A stretch of 64,000 nucleotides of DNA. Origin: Hymenobacter siberiensis (GTDB lineage Bacteria; Bacteroidota; Bacteroidia; Cytophagales; Hymenobacteraceae). A program made the translations under genes and the position numbers. The notes beneath the pieces are model-generated. The model was not told where the DNA came from, searched no databases, and worked only from the letters and a program-made list of their open reading frames with translations. The DNA lies in contig NZ_JAHLZZ010000001.1 of NCBI RefSeq assembly GCF_018967845.1, forward strand, positions 248,001-312,000, given 5' to 3'. Position 1 is the first letter of the stretch; each line of letters starts with the position of its first letter. Below, piece by piece: positions 1-9,100 of this stretch.

Positions 1-23
1 CATTTTACCCTTACCCCACGCTT

Positions 24-215
24 ATGCTTACCGGCACCGTTAAGTTTTACGACGACACCAAAGGCTTCGGCTTCATCATTGCCGACGATAATGAGGAAGA
101 AATCTTCGTCCACCAAACCGGCCTCATCCACGAAATCCAGGAAGGCGACCGGGTACAGTTCAACATCAAAGCCGGCAAGAAAGGCCCCAACGCCGTGGAC
201 GTAACCCGGGTATAA
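24..215 (+). CDS. Cold-shock domain protein (CspA family)
   Basis: A 63-residue protein that is a single cold-shock OB fold. It has the RNP1-like motif KGFGFI near residues 13-18 and the RNP2-like motif EIFVHQ near residues 26-31, the aromatic face that binds single-stranded RNA or DNA. Family members melt RNA secondary structure in the cytoplasm and are often growth-phase or cold regulated. The length is normal for the family (about 65-70 residues). It is followed by a strong hairpin terminator and converges on gldH. Only 23 bases lie upstream in the window, so the promoter cannot be judged. Confidence 0.93.
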   Translation: MLTGTVKFYDDTKGFGFIIADDNEEEIFVHQTGLIHEIQEGDRVQFNIKAGKKGPNAVDVTRV

Positions 216-245
216 TAATCAATACCGCGCTGTTTGCGTCACAGA

Positions 246-283
246 AAAAGGCCGGCCCCGCATTGTGTGAGGCCGGCCTTTTG
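246..283. terminator. Bidirectional hairpin terminator between csp and gldH
   Basis: The arms AAAAGGCCGGCC and GGCCGGCCTTTT flank a short loop, with A-tract and T-tract on opposite sides. It lies between two converging genes, so it can serve both. Confidence 0.85.
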
Positions 284-307
284 GCATTGCAGCCATTTCC
301 AATCCAT

Positions 308-799
308 TTACTTTTTCTCCGCATGCCGGGCCACCCGCACGCCCACAGCCATGAGGCCGGGCAGCTGGTCCTGGCGCATGTACTGCTCCAGAGTGAGGGT
401 GTAGCTGCCGGGTTTGGCGAAGTGCTGGTTGGGCAGCGCCAGGGCCTGCAGGTCGTAGATATCGCCGGTGCCGCTGCCTTTGGGTTCGCCGGTTTTGGGG
501 TCCATCAGCAGGATTTGGTGCAGCAGCGGCGGGCCCGCCGGGCCGGCGGGCCCGGTGAGCGTGTGCTTCATGTACAGGTTGTAAAACCCATACGCTGAAG
601 CATAGCGCACGTTGAAAAACACGTCGTAGCGCGCCGTCGTGTCCTCAATAGTGAAGGTGAAGGCGGGCTTCTGCTGCACGTCCCACGAGTACTTCGGGAA
701 GTCCGTATTCTGCTCAAAAACCCGGTTGGGGTCGCAGGCCGTGAGCAGGCTCAGGAGCCCACCTACTACCACCAACTTCCATGCAAAATGCTGATTCAT
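308..799 (-). CDS. gldH: Gliding motility lipoprotein GldH
   Basis: A 163-residue lipoprotein. Residues 1-22 form a type II signal peptide with lipobox LLTAC, followed by DPNRVFEQNTDFP, the typical beginning of mature GldH. The family is an outer-membrane-associated lipoprotein of the Bacteroidota gliding machinery and is also linked to type IX secretion; its biochemical role is unknown. The C-terminal part (about residues 120-155) keeps the family's YTLTLEQYMR-like segment. It follows ricT on the same strand after about 36 bases, an arrangement common in this phylum and probably co-transcribed. A Gly-Pro-Ala stretch near residue 85 looks like a lineage-specific loop. Confidence 0.9.
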   Translation of the reverse strand: MNQHFAWKLVVVGGLLSLLTACDPNRVFEQNTDFPKYSWDVQQKPAFTFTIEDTTARYDVFFNVRYASAYGFYNLYMKHTLTGPAGPAGPPLLHQILLMDPKTGEPKGSGTGDIYDLQALALPNQHFAKPGSYTLTLEQYMRQDQLPGLMAVGVRVARHAEKK

Positions 800-835
800 A
801 ATAGTAACTGGTATCCAAAAACAAAACGGCGTTGA

Positions 836-2596
836 TTACGAGCCGGCCGGGGCCGAGTCGGACGCGGCACCGCCTTCGCCGGCCGGGCCACGGCCGCTGC
901 GCCGGTTGCGGCCGCCCCGGCCTTCGCGGCGCTCGCCGCCTTCTGCGCGGCGCTCGCCACCCTCGCGGCGCGGGCGCGGCTCACCCGTGCCTTCGGCGGC
1001 GGGGCGGGGCGGGGCACCGGCGGTAGAATCGGCGCGGCGGGGGCTGTCGGGGCGACGGGTGCGGGGGCCTTCGGGGCGCGGCTCGCCGGCTTCGCCCTCG
1101 GGGCGGGGCGCGTCGGTCCGGTTGCGGCCGCCGCGGCGGTTGCTGGGGCGGGCGGCGGCACCACGGCGGCCGCGCTGCTCGGCCGTATCGTCCAGGGCAG
1201 GCACCGGGTTGTCGGCATCGCCGGGGCCGGGACTGGTCATCTGCTCGGGCGGGCGGGGGCCGGCGGGGGCGGCACCGGCGGGGCGGCGGCCGTCGCGAGG
1301 GGGCCGGCCTTCGCGAGGCTCGCGGGCCTCGCGGCCTTCGCGGGGCTCGGTGCCGGGTTCCTGGGCGGCGCGGGGCTCCCGCTCGGGGCGGGGCGCACGG
1401 GGCTCGCGCAGCTCCCGGCCTTCGCGGGGGAGGCGGGCTTCGGCGGTTTCGCCTTCTTTCTCGCCTTTGCCTTTCTTGCGCTTGGTGCGCTTGGCGCTCG
1501 ATTTTATTTTGTCGTCGAGGCGGTCGAGCGAGCCTTCCACAATGGCCGACACTTCGGGCTCGGGGGCTTCTTCGCGGGGGGGCAGCAGGCTTTCGATAAC
1601 CTCGCCGCGCTTATTCATTTCCAGCAGCTCTTTCACCCGGGCCGTGTCCAGCATCACCCAGTTGTTGTCGCCCTTAAAGGCAAACCACATGCGGCGGCGG
1701 AAGATGTCGGTTTTCTGCAAAAAGGCTTCGCCCTTATTAGTTTTGAGGGGGCGCTGAACCTGCGGGATGTCCTTCAGGGCATCGAGGTAAGCGTCCAGCT
1801 CGTAGTTGAGGCAGCACTTGAGGCGGCCGCACTGGCCGGCTAGTTTCTGGGGGTTCAGGCTGAGGTTCTGGTAGCGGGCGGCGGTGGTGCTCACGGTTTT
1901 GAAGTCGGTGAGCCAGGTCGAGCAGCACAGCTCGCGCCCACAAATGCCAAGGCCGCCGATACGGCCGGCTTCCTGCCGCAGCGAAATCTGGCGCATCTCG
2001 ACGCGCACCCGGAACTCGTCGGCCAGGCGGCGGATGAGCTCGCGGAAATCGACCCGGTCCTCGGCAGAATAATAGAAGAGGGCGCGGGTACGGTCGGCCT
2101 GGTATTCCACGTCGCTCAGCTTCATGCGCAGGCGCAATTCGCTCACCATGGCGCGGGCCCGGAACATGGTACCGGTTTCGAGGTCGCGCACGGCCTGCCA
2201 CCGCTCCTCGTCGTCGGGGGTGGCAACGCGCAGGATGTTGCGGATTTCCTTGGAGTCGGTGGGCACCTTCTTCTTGCGCATTTGCAGGCGCACCAGCTCG
2301 CCCTTGAGCGAGACGTGGCCAAGGTGCCAGCCCGAGCCGGCGGCATCCACCACCACGGCGTCGCCGGTCACGAGGGGCAGGCGTAAGTCGTTGCGCATAA
2401 ACTCCTTACGCCCGCCCTTGAAGCGCACTTCCACCAGGTCGAAGCCGGCGAAGGAATCGGGGATTTCCACGTCCTGCAGCCAGTCGAAGACGTTCATTCG
2501 AGTGCAGCCGCCGGAGCTACAGCCCCCCTTCGAGCCGCAGCCCCCTACTTTGGTGGTGCCGCAGCCCCCACCGGTTGAACATGATGCACAAGCCAC
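836..2596 (-). CDS. RicT/PSP1 C-terminal domain protein with a long disordered tail
   Basis: A 586-residue cytoplasmic protein that starts with GTG. Residues 1-35 are Cys/Gly rich. Residues about 40-300 are the PSP1 domain, with the Fe-S-type cysteine clusters CGRELCC (219-225) and CGRLKCC (256-262) known from RicT/YaaT, part of the RicAFT complex that in Bacillus affects RNA processing by RNase Y. Residues about 370-586 are low complexity, dominated by Arg, Glu, Gly and Pro in short repeats such as REGRE/PREPR, and are probably disordered and RNA-binding (inference). That tail encodes several long antisense frames that are not genes. It lies directly upstream of gldH, as in many Bacteroidota. 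Confidence 0.88.
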   Translation of the reverse strand: MACASCSTGGGCGTTKVGGCGSKGGCSSGGCTRMNVFDWLQDVEIPDSFAGFDLVEVRFKGGRKEFMRNDLRLPLVTGDAVVVDAAGSGWHLGHVSLKGELVRLQMRKKKVPTDSKEIRNILRVATPDDEERWQAVRDLETGTMFRARAMVSELRLRMKLSDVEYQADRTRALFYYSAEDRVDFRELIRRLADEFRVRVEMRQISLRQEAGRIGGLGICGRELCCSTWLTDFKTVSTTAARYQNLSLNPQKLAGQCGRLKCCLNYELDAYLDALKDIPQVQRPLKTNKGEAFLQKTDIFRRRMWFAFKGDNNWVMLDTARVKELLEMNKRGEVIESLLPPREEAPEPEVSAIVEGSLDRLDDKIKSSAKRTKRKKGKGEKEGETAEARLPREGRELREPRAPRPEREPRAAQEPGTEPREGREAREPREGRPPRDGRRPAGAAPAGPRPPEQMTSPGPGDADNPVPALDDTAEQRGRRGAAARPSNRRGGRNRTDAPRPEGEAGEPRPEGPRTRRPDSPRRADSTAGAPPRPAAEGTGEPRPRREGGERRAEGGERREGRGGRNRRSGRGPAGEGGAASDSAPAGS

Positions 2597-2655
2597 AAGT
2601 CAGACAATTATATAGTTGGGCGAAAAGCTGGTTTTCGCGAAAATTCGGTTCCTAG

Positions 2656-2663
2656 CAAAGATA
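2656..2663 (-). promoter_or_regulatory. Candidate -7 box of the ricT-gldH operon
   Basis: On the minus strand this reads TATCTTTG, a perfect match to the Bacteroidota TAnnTTTG -7 element, 60 bases upstream of the ricT start. No clear -33 TTTG was found at the expected spacing. Confidence 0.5.
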
Positions 2664-2976
2664 CACAAATAGCACAGGGCGCTTCCGATGGGCTCGCGGC
2701 GGGGTTTGGTCCACCCCCTACCCCCCAACGGCCAGCCCGGATACCGGCTGCAGTGCCCCAATTCATACATATAACTATTACAATAGTTTATTATACTGAC
2801 ACTTACAAGATTTTGTCATTTTTTGCAATGTAAATCAGCAAAAACTCATTCAGATTCCAAAAAAAGGCATTTTGATTAAACCATTTTTAAAATACGAATG
2901 AATGAGTGCTCTTATTTGTAATTACAGCCCTATACATTCGCTCATTCTTCACCAAATCATCATCCCAAAAACCATT
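2664..2976. other. AT-rich intergenic region
   Basis: About 310 bases between the divergent ricT and metalloprotease genes. It is clearly more AT-rich than its surroundings, especially 2760-2960. It holds no convincing gene or hairpin and presumably contains the promoters of both genes. An open frame extends upstream of the metalloprotease start from 2902, but the lipoprotein signal begins at 2977. Confidence 0.5.
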
Positions 2977-3786
2977 ATGAAAAGTTTCAGACTTCTCCCA
3001 CTGCTGGCGCTGGCTGGCGCGACTCTATCCCTCTCGTCGTGCAGCAAAAAAGAAGAAGTCGCCGCAGCTCCTTCGGCTGTTTCGCAGGATGCCATGGCTC
3101 AGATTAAAGCCTTGGGATTCAGCACACAGGATGTAAAAAAAGTTGACGACGGCTACGTTGTGGAAGGCGATATACTGCTGACCCCGGAGCTGCTGGCCAG
3201 CGCCCCCGGCTACTCCACCCTCCGCGTGGGCCAGGACGAGCAGTACCGCACCACCAATCTGGTGGGCAGCCTGCCGCGCGTGCTCACCGTGAGCATCAGC
3301 AGCTCGTTTAACTCGGCCTACGTGACAGCCATTGATGAGGCCATCCGGCGCTACAACGCGGCCAGCCTGCGAGTAACGTTCCGACGCATCACCTCGGGCA
3401 CGGCCGACCTGCCCGTTAAGTATTCGTCGAACCTGGGCACGGGCGTACTGGGCCAGTCGGGCGGCTTCCCCAGCGGTGGCAATCCCGCACCGGGCTTCAC
3501 CCTGGTACCCAACGTAATCAACAGCTCGAACACTAACTACATTGCGACCATCATGGCGCACGAGATGGGCCACTGCATCGGCATGCGCCACACCGACTAC
3601 TACAACCGCGCCTACAGCTGCGGTGGCAGTGCCTCCAACGAAGGCGCCAGCACGGTGGGAGCCATTCTCATCCCCGGTACGCCTTCGGCGGCCGAACCGA
3701 ACTCCTGGATGCTGGCCTGCGTGGGCAACGGCGTGAACCGCCCCTTCACCGCCAACGACCTGACGGCACTGAACTACATCTATTAA
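2977..3786 (+). CDS. Secreted zinc metalloprotease with HEMGH motif (M57-like)
   Basis: A 269-residue exported protein. The start at 2977 gives the lipoprotein signal MKSFRLLPLLALAGATLSLSSC; the longer frame from 2902 would bury it. The zinc site HEMGHCIGMRHTD begins at His195 and has the metzincin-like pattern HExxHxxGxxH. The region NSAYVTAIDEAIRRYN before it resembles the N-terminal part of 'dual-action HEIGH' peptidases of Bacteroidota, the family I assign. It probably acts outside the cell or on the outer membrane. It is a single gene followed by a strong terminator. The proenzyme mechanism and substrates cannot be inferred. Confidence 0.85.
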   Translation: MKSFRLLPLLALAGATLSLSSCSKKEEVAAAPSAVSQDAMAQIKALGFSTQDVKKVDDGYVVEGDILLTPELLASAPGYSTLRVGQDEQYRTTNLVGSLPRVLTVSISSSFNSAYVTAIDEAIRRYNAASLRVTFRRITSGTADLPVKYSSNLGTGVLGQSGGFPSGGNPAPGFTLVPNVINSSNTNYIATIMAHEMGHCIGMRHTDYYNRAYSCGGSASNEGASTVGAILIPGTPSAAEPNSWMLACVGNGVNRPFTANDLTALNYIY

Positions 3787-3797
3787 CTCCGGTTAGA

Positions 3798-3851
3798 ATG
3801 TTCAAACAAAATGCCCCGGCTCTTACGAGCCGGGGCATTTTGTTTGAACAT
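3798..3851. terminator. Long near-perfect hairpin terminator
   Basis: The arms starting ATGTTCAAACAAAATGCCCC and ending with its complement form a stem of about 25 bp just after the metalloprotease stop. It is bidirectional in form. Confidence 0.85.
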
Positions 3852-3897
3852 TATTCTGTAACCGCATTTTGCTGGCAGCTAACAAACTGTTCGCACT

Positions 3898-3997
3898 GTC
3901 ATCCTGAGCGCAGCGAAGGAACTTGTCACGCTCGCATCGCCCGAAGTACTGCATGCGGTGCGGTCGTAGCAAGGTTCTTCGCTATGCTCTGCATGAC
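3898..3997. repeat. Palindromic repeat R1 (GTCAT-family)
   Basis: An imperfect inverted repeat whose arms read GTCATCCTGAGCGCAGCGAA on the left and the complement of a diverged copy on the right. It belongs to the family also seen near 10.0, 13.1, 29.8, 31.5, 41.7, 43.9, 50.1 and 54.1 kb, and is the most diverged member. It lies between two converging genes. Confidence 0.85.
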
Positions 3998-4052
3998 AAA
4001 CTTTTAAGAATCCACAGTCAAGCAGCCACTTAGAATTCATCCAAATAGGCGC

Positions 4053-6710
4053 TTACTGTATCACCACCCGAACGACCTGTCGTGCCTGCCCTTCCGCCTG
4101 CACGCGCAGCAGGTACACGCCGGGGCGCAGGCCGCTGGTATCAAGCTCGTTTATTCGGCCATCCACGGTGGTTTCCCGCTGGAAGCGGCCCAGCATATCA
4201 GAGAGCTGCACGATGACTACGCCGGTAGTATTGGCCACCAGCTGCAGGGGCTGGCCAGCGGTTACCGGGTTGGGATAAACCTGGGTGAGGCCGGCCCGCA
4301 GCAGGAAGGCTTCTTCGGTATTGCTGTAGAATTGCTGGCCGGCTGCGTTGTCGAGCCGCACGCGGTAGAGGTAGCGGCCGGCGGCTAGCGGCTGGTCGGC
4401 GAATGCCAGCATGGTGCTGGTGACCGGGCTGATGGTCTGCACGGCTTCATAGGTGCCGTCGGGCCGCTGGCGCTCCAGGGTGGCCGATTTCAGGTGATAC
4501 ACCGTGCCCAGCGTCGCATCGAAACGAATGGTCTCATCGACCAGCTGCCGGGGCAGAAACGAGCGGAAATAGCACGCCGTGCCCTGCGTGGTGTAATTAA
4601 TGGTAAGGCCTGGCTGACCCACGCGCCCGCTCATCACCGGAGCCACGGCGTAGTAAAGACCCGATAATTGAGCCCGGCCCAGTACCAAAGAGGTATCGGC
4701 CGTTTGCGCCAGGGGCTCGAGGTAGGCGTGGCCCAGCTGGTACACCTGGTAGCGGGCCACGCCTGGAATGCGCCGCCATTGCAGCAGGGCTTCATCGGGG
4801 CAGGCATAGCCAACCTGCACCTCGGGGAGGCGCACAACGGTAAACGTATCGGATACAAACTCGCTGCCGCCACTCACCAGCCGCAGTTGGGCCAGCGTGG
4901 CGGTATCGGGCACGGCCAAAGTGATGCGGCGGTCGGCCAGCGGCACGGCCGCATTCAGCACGCGCCAGCCGGAGCCGCCCACGGGGCGATAGTCGAGGCG
5001 GGCGGTGGCGGCGGGCGGGCCACTCCACTGCCACCGCAGATTGGCGGTGGTGCCGGGGCGCAGGTTATCGGGGCGCGCGGGATAGGTCCAGGTGAGGCCG
5101 GGCGCGTTGATTTCGTAGGCGACATTGAATGCCTCCGAACCCTGTGGCACGGCATAGCCCCGCACGTGCAGCTCGTAGGTACCGGCGGCGGGCAGCGTGA
5201 GGGTTATCTGCTCGGCGTTATTGAGGTGGTCGGGCCGGCGGCGGGCGGGGCGGGCCAGCGAGTCGGCATGAGGGTAGGCGCTCAGGGCCCAGGGCAGCCA
5301 GCGCTGGCCCGTGCTCACGGCCACCAGCTCCAGGTCGAGGTCGTTGACCAGGGCCGTGGCGGCGTTGGCGTTGGCGGCAGGGTCGCTCCAGACCAGTGTA
5401 GCCTTCAACTGCTGCTGGCCGGCCGGCACCGTGATTCGGAAGACCTGGTCGGCCCCCTGACTGGCACTGCCGCCGAAAAAGCGGCCGGCGCGCATAGTGC
5501 CCACGGCCCCCAGCGCATCGGCCTGCCCGAAACCGCTGAGGTAGTCGACTTCGGGCGTGCCGAGGTCATCGGCGCTGTTCAGGAGCACGGCTTTGACGAG
5601 GGCGGCGGGTGGCAGGGTGCCGGCGTGCTGGTCGCGGTACTGCTGCTGCAGCAGAATACTGACACCCGACACCAGCGCGGCCGCTTCCGAGGAGCCGCCT
5701 TCGCCGTAGGCCACCAGCTCGGGCTTGATGCGGCCGTCATAAGCCGGGCCGCGCGAGCTGAGGGCGGCCACCTGCCCGCCGGGGGCGGTAGCGCCCACGG
5801 TCAGGGTATTTTTCGACATCTTGAACTGCCCGCTGATGTTGGCGAACCGGGCGATGCCCTGATAAGTACCGCTGGGACTGGCCGCCGACCCTACATTGCC
5901 CGACGAGAATACGTGCAGCAGCTGCGGCAGCAGCTGCGTCTGCTGGTCGTAGGCCTGCGATTCGAGGCCATAATAATTCTCGATGCCCACGCCGTAGGAG
6001 TGGTTTTGTACCGACACGCCGGCCTGGGTGAGCTGAGCAGCATCGTCGGGCAGCAGGCGGGCGAAATCGGAAGTAGCTAACCGCACGGCGCGGGCCGCGC
6101 CCCAGCCCAGCGGGTCGGAGTTGCCGGCCCCGCCCAGCAGCGTGGCCATGGCCGTAGCATGGTCAGAATATGGCTTGGCAAATGCGCCGAGGGCCACCAC
6201 GCGGCCCTTCAGGTCAATATCGTCGGGGTCGAAGGGCAGTTCCTTCACCGAAGCCGTGAGGCCCTGGCCGGTCAGGTCGGGAAAGCGGGCATGCACCGCC
6301 GAAATGGTGTTTACCGACAAGTCGGAATTGCCCAGGTACCGCTCCTCGTGGGCGCGGCGGTCGGCCACGTCCACGAATTCTACGCCCGGCGCGGCCACCA
6401 GCTGGGTTGGCGTGAGGCCAGTGATGGTAAGCGTGCGGGCGTCGTTCCCTACCTGCGCTACCCGCGCAGCCGGAAGGTGCTGCCGCGCCCACTGCCGAAA
6501 CGCCGGGCCATCGGCCACGCGGATGCGCAACGGGCGGGGCTGTTGCGCGGCGGGGACGGCCTGCAGCCCGGGAGCCAGCTTGCCCAACGTGGCGCGCGCG
6601 CCGGGCGTTTGGGCCAGTAGCAGCTGCGGCAGCAGTCCCAGCAGCAGCGCCCAACCACTACGTCCCAGATTTTTTGAACCAGATACCACTTCACGCCGGG
6701 CTCGCGTCAT
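4053..6710 (-). CDS. T9SS-exported S8 (subtilisin-like) serine peptidase
   Basis: An 885-residue secreted peptidase. The start at 6710 is preferred over 6821 because the longer frame begins inside a transcription terminator and a TATCTTTG box lies at 6758-6765. Residues 1-33 form a signal peptide ending LLLAQ. The catalytic residues I assign are Asp161 (ELPFD; the usual VIDTG motif is absent, as in other Bacteroidota S8 peptidases), His184 (SDHATAMAT), oxyanion Asn272 (SSGN) and Ser341 (GGSSEAAA). A P-domain-like beta region follows (about 420-560), then Ig/FN3-like segments. The end (VYPNP onward, about 810-885) is a type A T9SS sorting domain. It probably degrades extracellular protein. Confidence 0.88.
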   Translation of the reverse strand: MTRARREVVSGSKNLGRSGWALLLGLLPQLLLAQTPGARATLGKLAPGLQAVPAAQQPRPLRIRVADGPAFRQWARQHLPAARVAQVGNDARTLTITGLTPTQLVAAPGVEFVDVADRRAHEERYLGNSDLSVNTISAVHARFPDLTGQGLTASVKELPFDPDDIDLKGRVVALGAFAKPYSDHATAMATLLGGAGNSDPLGWGAARAVRLATSDFARLLPDDAAQLTQAGVSVQNHSYGVGIENYYGLESQAYDQQTQLLPQLLHVFSSGNVGSAASPSGTYQGIARFANISGQFKMSKNTLTVGATAPGGQVAALSSRGPAYDGRIKPELVAYGEGGSSEAAALVSGVSILLQQQYRDQHAGTLPPAALVKAVLLNSADDLGTPEVDYLSGFGQADALGAVGTMRAGRFFGGSASQGADQVFRITVPAGQQQLKATLVWSDPAANANAATALVNDLDLELVAVSTGQRWLPWALSAYPHADSLARPARRRPDHLNNAEQITLTLPAAGTYELHVRGYAVPQGSEAFNVAYEINAPGLTWTYPARPDNLRPGTTANLRWQWSGPPAATARLDYRPVGGSGWRVLNAAVPLADRRITLAVPDTATLAQLRLVSGGSEFVSDTFTVVRLPEVQVGYACPDEALLQWRRIPGVARYQVYQLGHAYLEPLAQTADTSLVLGRAQLSGLYYAVAPVMSGRVGQPGLTINYTTQGTACYFRSFLPRQLVDETIRFDATLGTVYHLKSATLERQRPDGTYEAVQTISPVTSTMLAFADQPLAAGRYLYRVRLDNAAGQQFYSNTEEAFLLRAGLTQVYPNPVTAGQPLQLVANTTGVVIVQLSDMLGRFQRETTVDGRINELDTSGLRPGVYLLRVQAEGQARQVVRVVIQ

Positions 6711-6757
6711 ATACTTCGCAATTTGGAATGGATAATCCACGCCGGGGCGGGCCTCGC

Positions 6758-6765
6758 CAAAGATA
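6758..6765 (-). promoter_or_regulatory. Candidate -7 box for the S8 peptidase
   Basis: It reads TATCTTTG on the minus strand, a perfect TAnnTTTG, 48 bases upstream of the chosen start at 6710. It supports that start. No good -33 element was seen. Confidence 0.5.
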
Positions 6766-6805
6766 AAGCAATCTGTTTTATTGATGTTGAGCAGAATTCG
6801 ACCCA

Positions 6806-6842
6806 TAAAAAAGGAGCCCACGAACGCAGGCTCCTTTTTTGT
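6806..6842. terminator. Hairpin terminator after the alcohol dehydrogenase
   Basis: The arms AAAAAAGGAGCC and GGCTCCTTTTTT lie between the dehydrogenase end and the S8 peptidase start on the minus strand. Confidence 0.85.
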
Positions 6843-6862
6843 GGGTCAATTAATGGCAGCGC

Positions 6863-8023
6863 TTACTCGCCCGGCTTCAGCACCACTTTCACGCAGCCGT
6901 CCTTTTTGTGACGGAAGATGTCGTAGCCGTGCGGGGCCTGCGAGAGCGGCAGGCGGTGGGTAATGATGTCGTCGAGCTTCACGTCGCCGTTGGAAACGTA
7001 CTGCATCAGCTTGTCGATATGCTTGTGGGCGGGCGCCTGACCGGCCTGGATAATAATGCCTTTATCGAAAATCTGGCCCAACGGGAAGTTATCGAACGGC
7101 GTGGCATACACCCCCAGGATGGACACGAACCCGCCCCGACGCACGGCGCTGATGCAGGCCAGCACCACCTTGTCGGAGCCTTTTTCGAGATTGATAACCG
7201 ACTTTGCGCGGTCACCTATGCTACGGTCAGGCTAGAAGCCCACGGCATCCACGCACACATCGGCTCCGTAGCTTTTGCTTCTGATTTCGTCGACCACTTG
7301 CTTGTGGCTTTCCCAAAGGATGCCCTCCGCATTGGCCGATTTTTTGGCCATATCGAGGCGGTACTGCTGGGTATCGACGATGATAACGCGGCTGACCCCG
7401 CGCAGCCAGGCGCTTTTAGCGGCCATAATACCCACGGGGCCAGCGCCAAAAATGGCCACTATCTCGCCCCCCTTCACCCCTGCCCAGTCGATGCCGGAAT
7501 AACCCGTTGGGAAAATATCGGTAAGGAAAAGTGCCTGTTCGTCGGTCAGGTTGTCGGGCACTATGCGGGGGCCGTTGTTAGCGTAGGGCACGCGCACGTA
7601 TTCGGCCTGGCCGCCATCGTAGCCGCCGTAGAGGTCGGTGTAGCCAAAAAGGGCACCGCCCTTTTCAGTCATCAGGCCGCCTTCGGGGCCGTAATGGTCG
7701 GGATTGGAGTTTTCGCAGTGGCCGGGCAGGTCGTGGTTGCAGAACAGGCAATGGCCGCAGGCCACGGGGAAGGGCACCACCACGCGGTCACCCCGCTTGA
7801 GATTGGTCACGCCCTTGCCCACTTCCTCCACAATGCCCATGAACTCGTGGCCCAGCGTCTGGGGCGTAGGCTGCGGCAGGCTGCCGTTGTAAATGTGCAG
7901 GTCAGACCCGCAAATGGCCGTGCTGGTAACGCGAATAATGGCATCGCGGCTTTCGTGGATTTTGGGGTCGTCCACGGTATCAACGCGGACATCACGCATG
8001 CCGTGAATTCGGAGAGCTTTCAT
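6863..8023 (-). pseudogene. Zinc-dependent alcohol dehydrogenase interrupted by an in-frame TAG
   Basis: The frame encodes a medium-chain dehydrogenase of the formaldehyde/threonine dehydrogenase type. It has catalytic zinc ligands Cys38 (ICGSD) and His59-Glu60 (GHE), structural zinc cysteines 89, 92, 95 and 103, and a Rossmann motif GAGPVG near residue 195. Codon 264 (7232-7234) is TAG. The same frame continues without shift as PDRSIGDRAKSVINLEKG and through the family's C-terminus (HRLPLSQAPHGYDIF) to 6863, 386 codon positions in all. Relatives usually have Glu at this place (GFEPD), so a single GAG-to-TAG change explains it. Either the gene is a recent pseudogene or this is a base-call error. 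Both pieces are otherwise undamaged. TAG is an ordinary stop in this genome (ftsH, birA), so read-through is unlikely. Confidence 0.88.
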
Positions 8024-8137
8024 AAGGAGGCCATTAGAAGTGAGAGAGCGTAAACTCCCTGGCTAACGGCCTCTTTTTCAGGCGGGTTACTACGGTTCGG
8101 CTCGGCTGGCCAATAGCATCAACCTTATGGCGGCCCC

Positions 8138-9100
8138 TTACATCTGATACACCGCTACTCCCGCCGCCGTGAAAATATACGCGTACGTTCCGCCCACCAG
8201 CACTTGCCGCACCGCGCCGGGGTCGGTACCAGCGGGCAGGGCCACGCGCCGCTCGGTCAGGTTATAAAGGTGGAAGAAGTGGATGGCCCCGGCTTCGAGA
8301 AAGTACAGCTCATCGCCCCGGAAGCCCACTGTGCTCAGCCCCGGAAAGGGCAGCTTTTTCTTATAGTTACCGAGGTTGTCGAATACATACACGCCCGTGC
8401 TGCGGTCCACGAGGTAGGTATTGTTCTGGTACTGACGAATGAAGCGGAAATCGGGCCGCGAGCGGCCAATAATAAGGTCCAGCGGGGTGCTTTGCACCGC
8501 GCGTAGGGTATTGGGGTCGAATTCGCGCAGGATGAGCGTGCTTTCATCGAGCAGCCAGATGAAATTATCGGGGGCCAGCGTGGCCACGCGCACCGTGCCA
8601 TCGAGCACATCGCCCAGCCGCACCTCGCTGATGAGGGACAGGAACCGGTCGAGCAGCACCAGCTGCTGCCGGTCGTCGTTGAATACGAGCGTACTGGTCA
8701 CATTCCAGGCTTCAACCTGAGCCACGTGGCCGGGCTGGGCGGGCGCGTAGGTATTCAGGGGCAAGCCCTCGGGGCCGTACTGGCGCAGGTTGTTATCGGC
8801 ATCGGCCACGTAGAGCGCACCACGCCGGTCGAGCGAAGCCGCGCCCGGGTTGGGCAGCCGGATGAGGCGCAGCAGTTTCCAGGCGGCCACGGTGGGCGCG
8901 GCCGTCGCATCTACCGGCGGCTGCGGAACCGACTGCACGGGCGCCACGATTTGCATGGCGGCCGGCGCGGCCGAGGCGGCAGAAGGCACGGTGGTTTGGG
9001 CATGGGCAGCGGCGGTGAGCAGGAGAAAAAGGAGAAACGCTCCCGCTGGCGCGCGTCTGCGACGCGTGCCGGTTGGGTTCGAGCCTGCGGCTCGGTCCAT
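8138..9100 (-). CDS. Exported NHL/beta-propeller-like protein, start supplied by a repeat
   Basis: A protein of about 320 residues with repeated short beta-strand units (for example LYVADADNNLRQYGPEG and TYLVDRSTGVYVFDNLGNY) typical of six-bladed NHL-like propellers. I do not recognise a specific family. The hydrophobic core of a signal peptide (AFLLFLLLTAAAHAQ) sits at residues 20-34. The only in-frame ATG close to it (9100) lies in the loop of a palindromic repeat, so the first 18 or so residues (MDRAAGSNPTG and the following Arg run) are encoded by that repeat. The frame could extend to 9232, but this would run through the whole palindrome and into the upstream gene's end. The native start seems to have been lost on insertion; whether the gene is still translated and exported is open. 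Confidence 0.65.
   Translation of the reverse strand: MDRAAGSNPTGTRRRRAPAGAFLLFLLLTAAAHAQTTVPSAASAAPAAMQIVAPVQSVPQPPVDATAAPTVAAWKLLRLIRLPNPGAASLDRRGALYVADADNNLRQYGPEGLPLNTYAPAQPGHVAQVEAWNVTSTLVFNDDRQQLVLLDRFLSLISEVRLGDVLDGTVRVATLAPDNFIWLLDESTLILREFDPNTLRAVQSTPLDLIIGRSRPDFRFIRQYQNNTYLVDRSTGVYVFDNLGNYKKKLPFPGLSTVGFRGDELYFLEAGAIHFFHLYNLTERRVALPAGTDPGAVRQVLVGGTYAYIFTAAGVAVYQM

Noticed and set aside
3798..4007. Short frame translating to a CHPERSEG-like peptide
   Set aside because: It is the translation of the terminator and palindrome R1; such peptides recur wherever this repeat occurs.
4668..6080. 470-codon plus-strand open frame
   Set aside because: It lies antisense to the S8 peptidase, has repetitive Gly/Ala/His-rich composition and no recognisable domain; it is a shadow of high-GC coding sequence.
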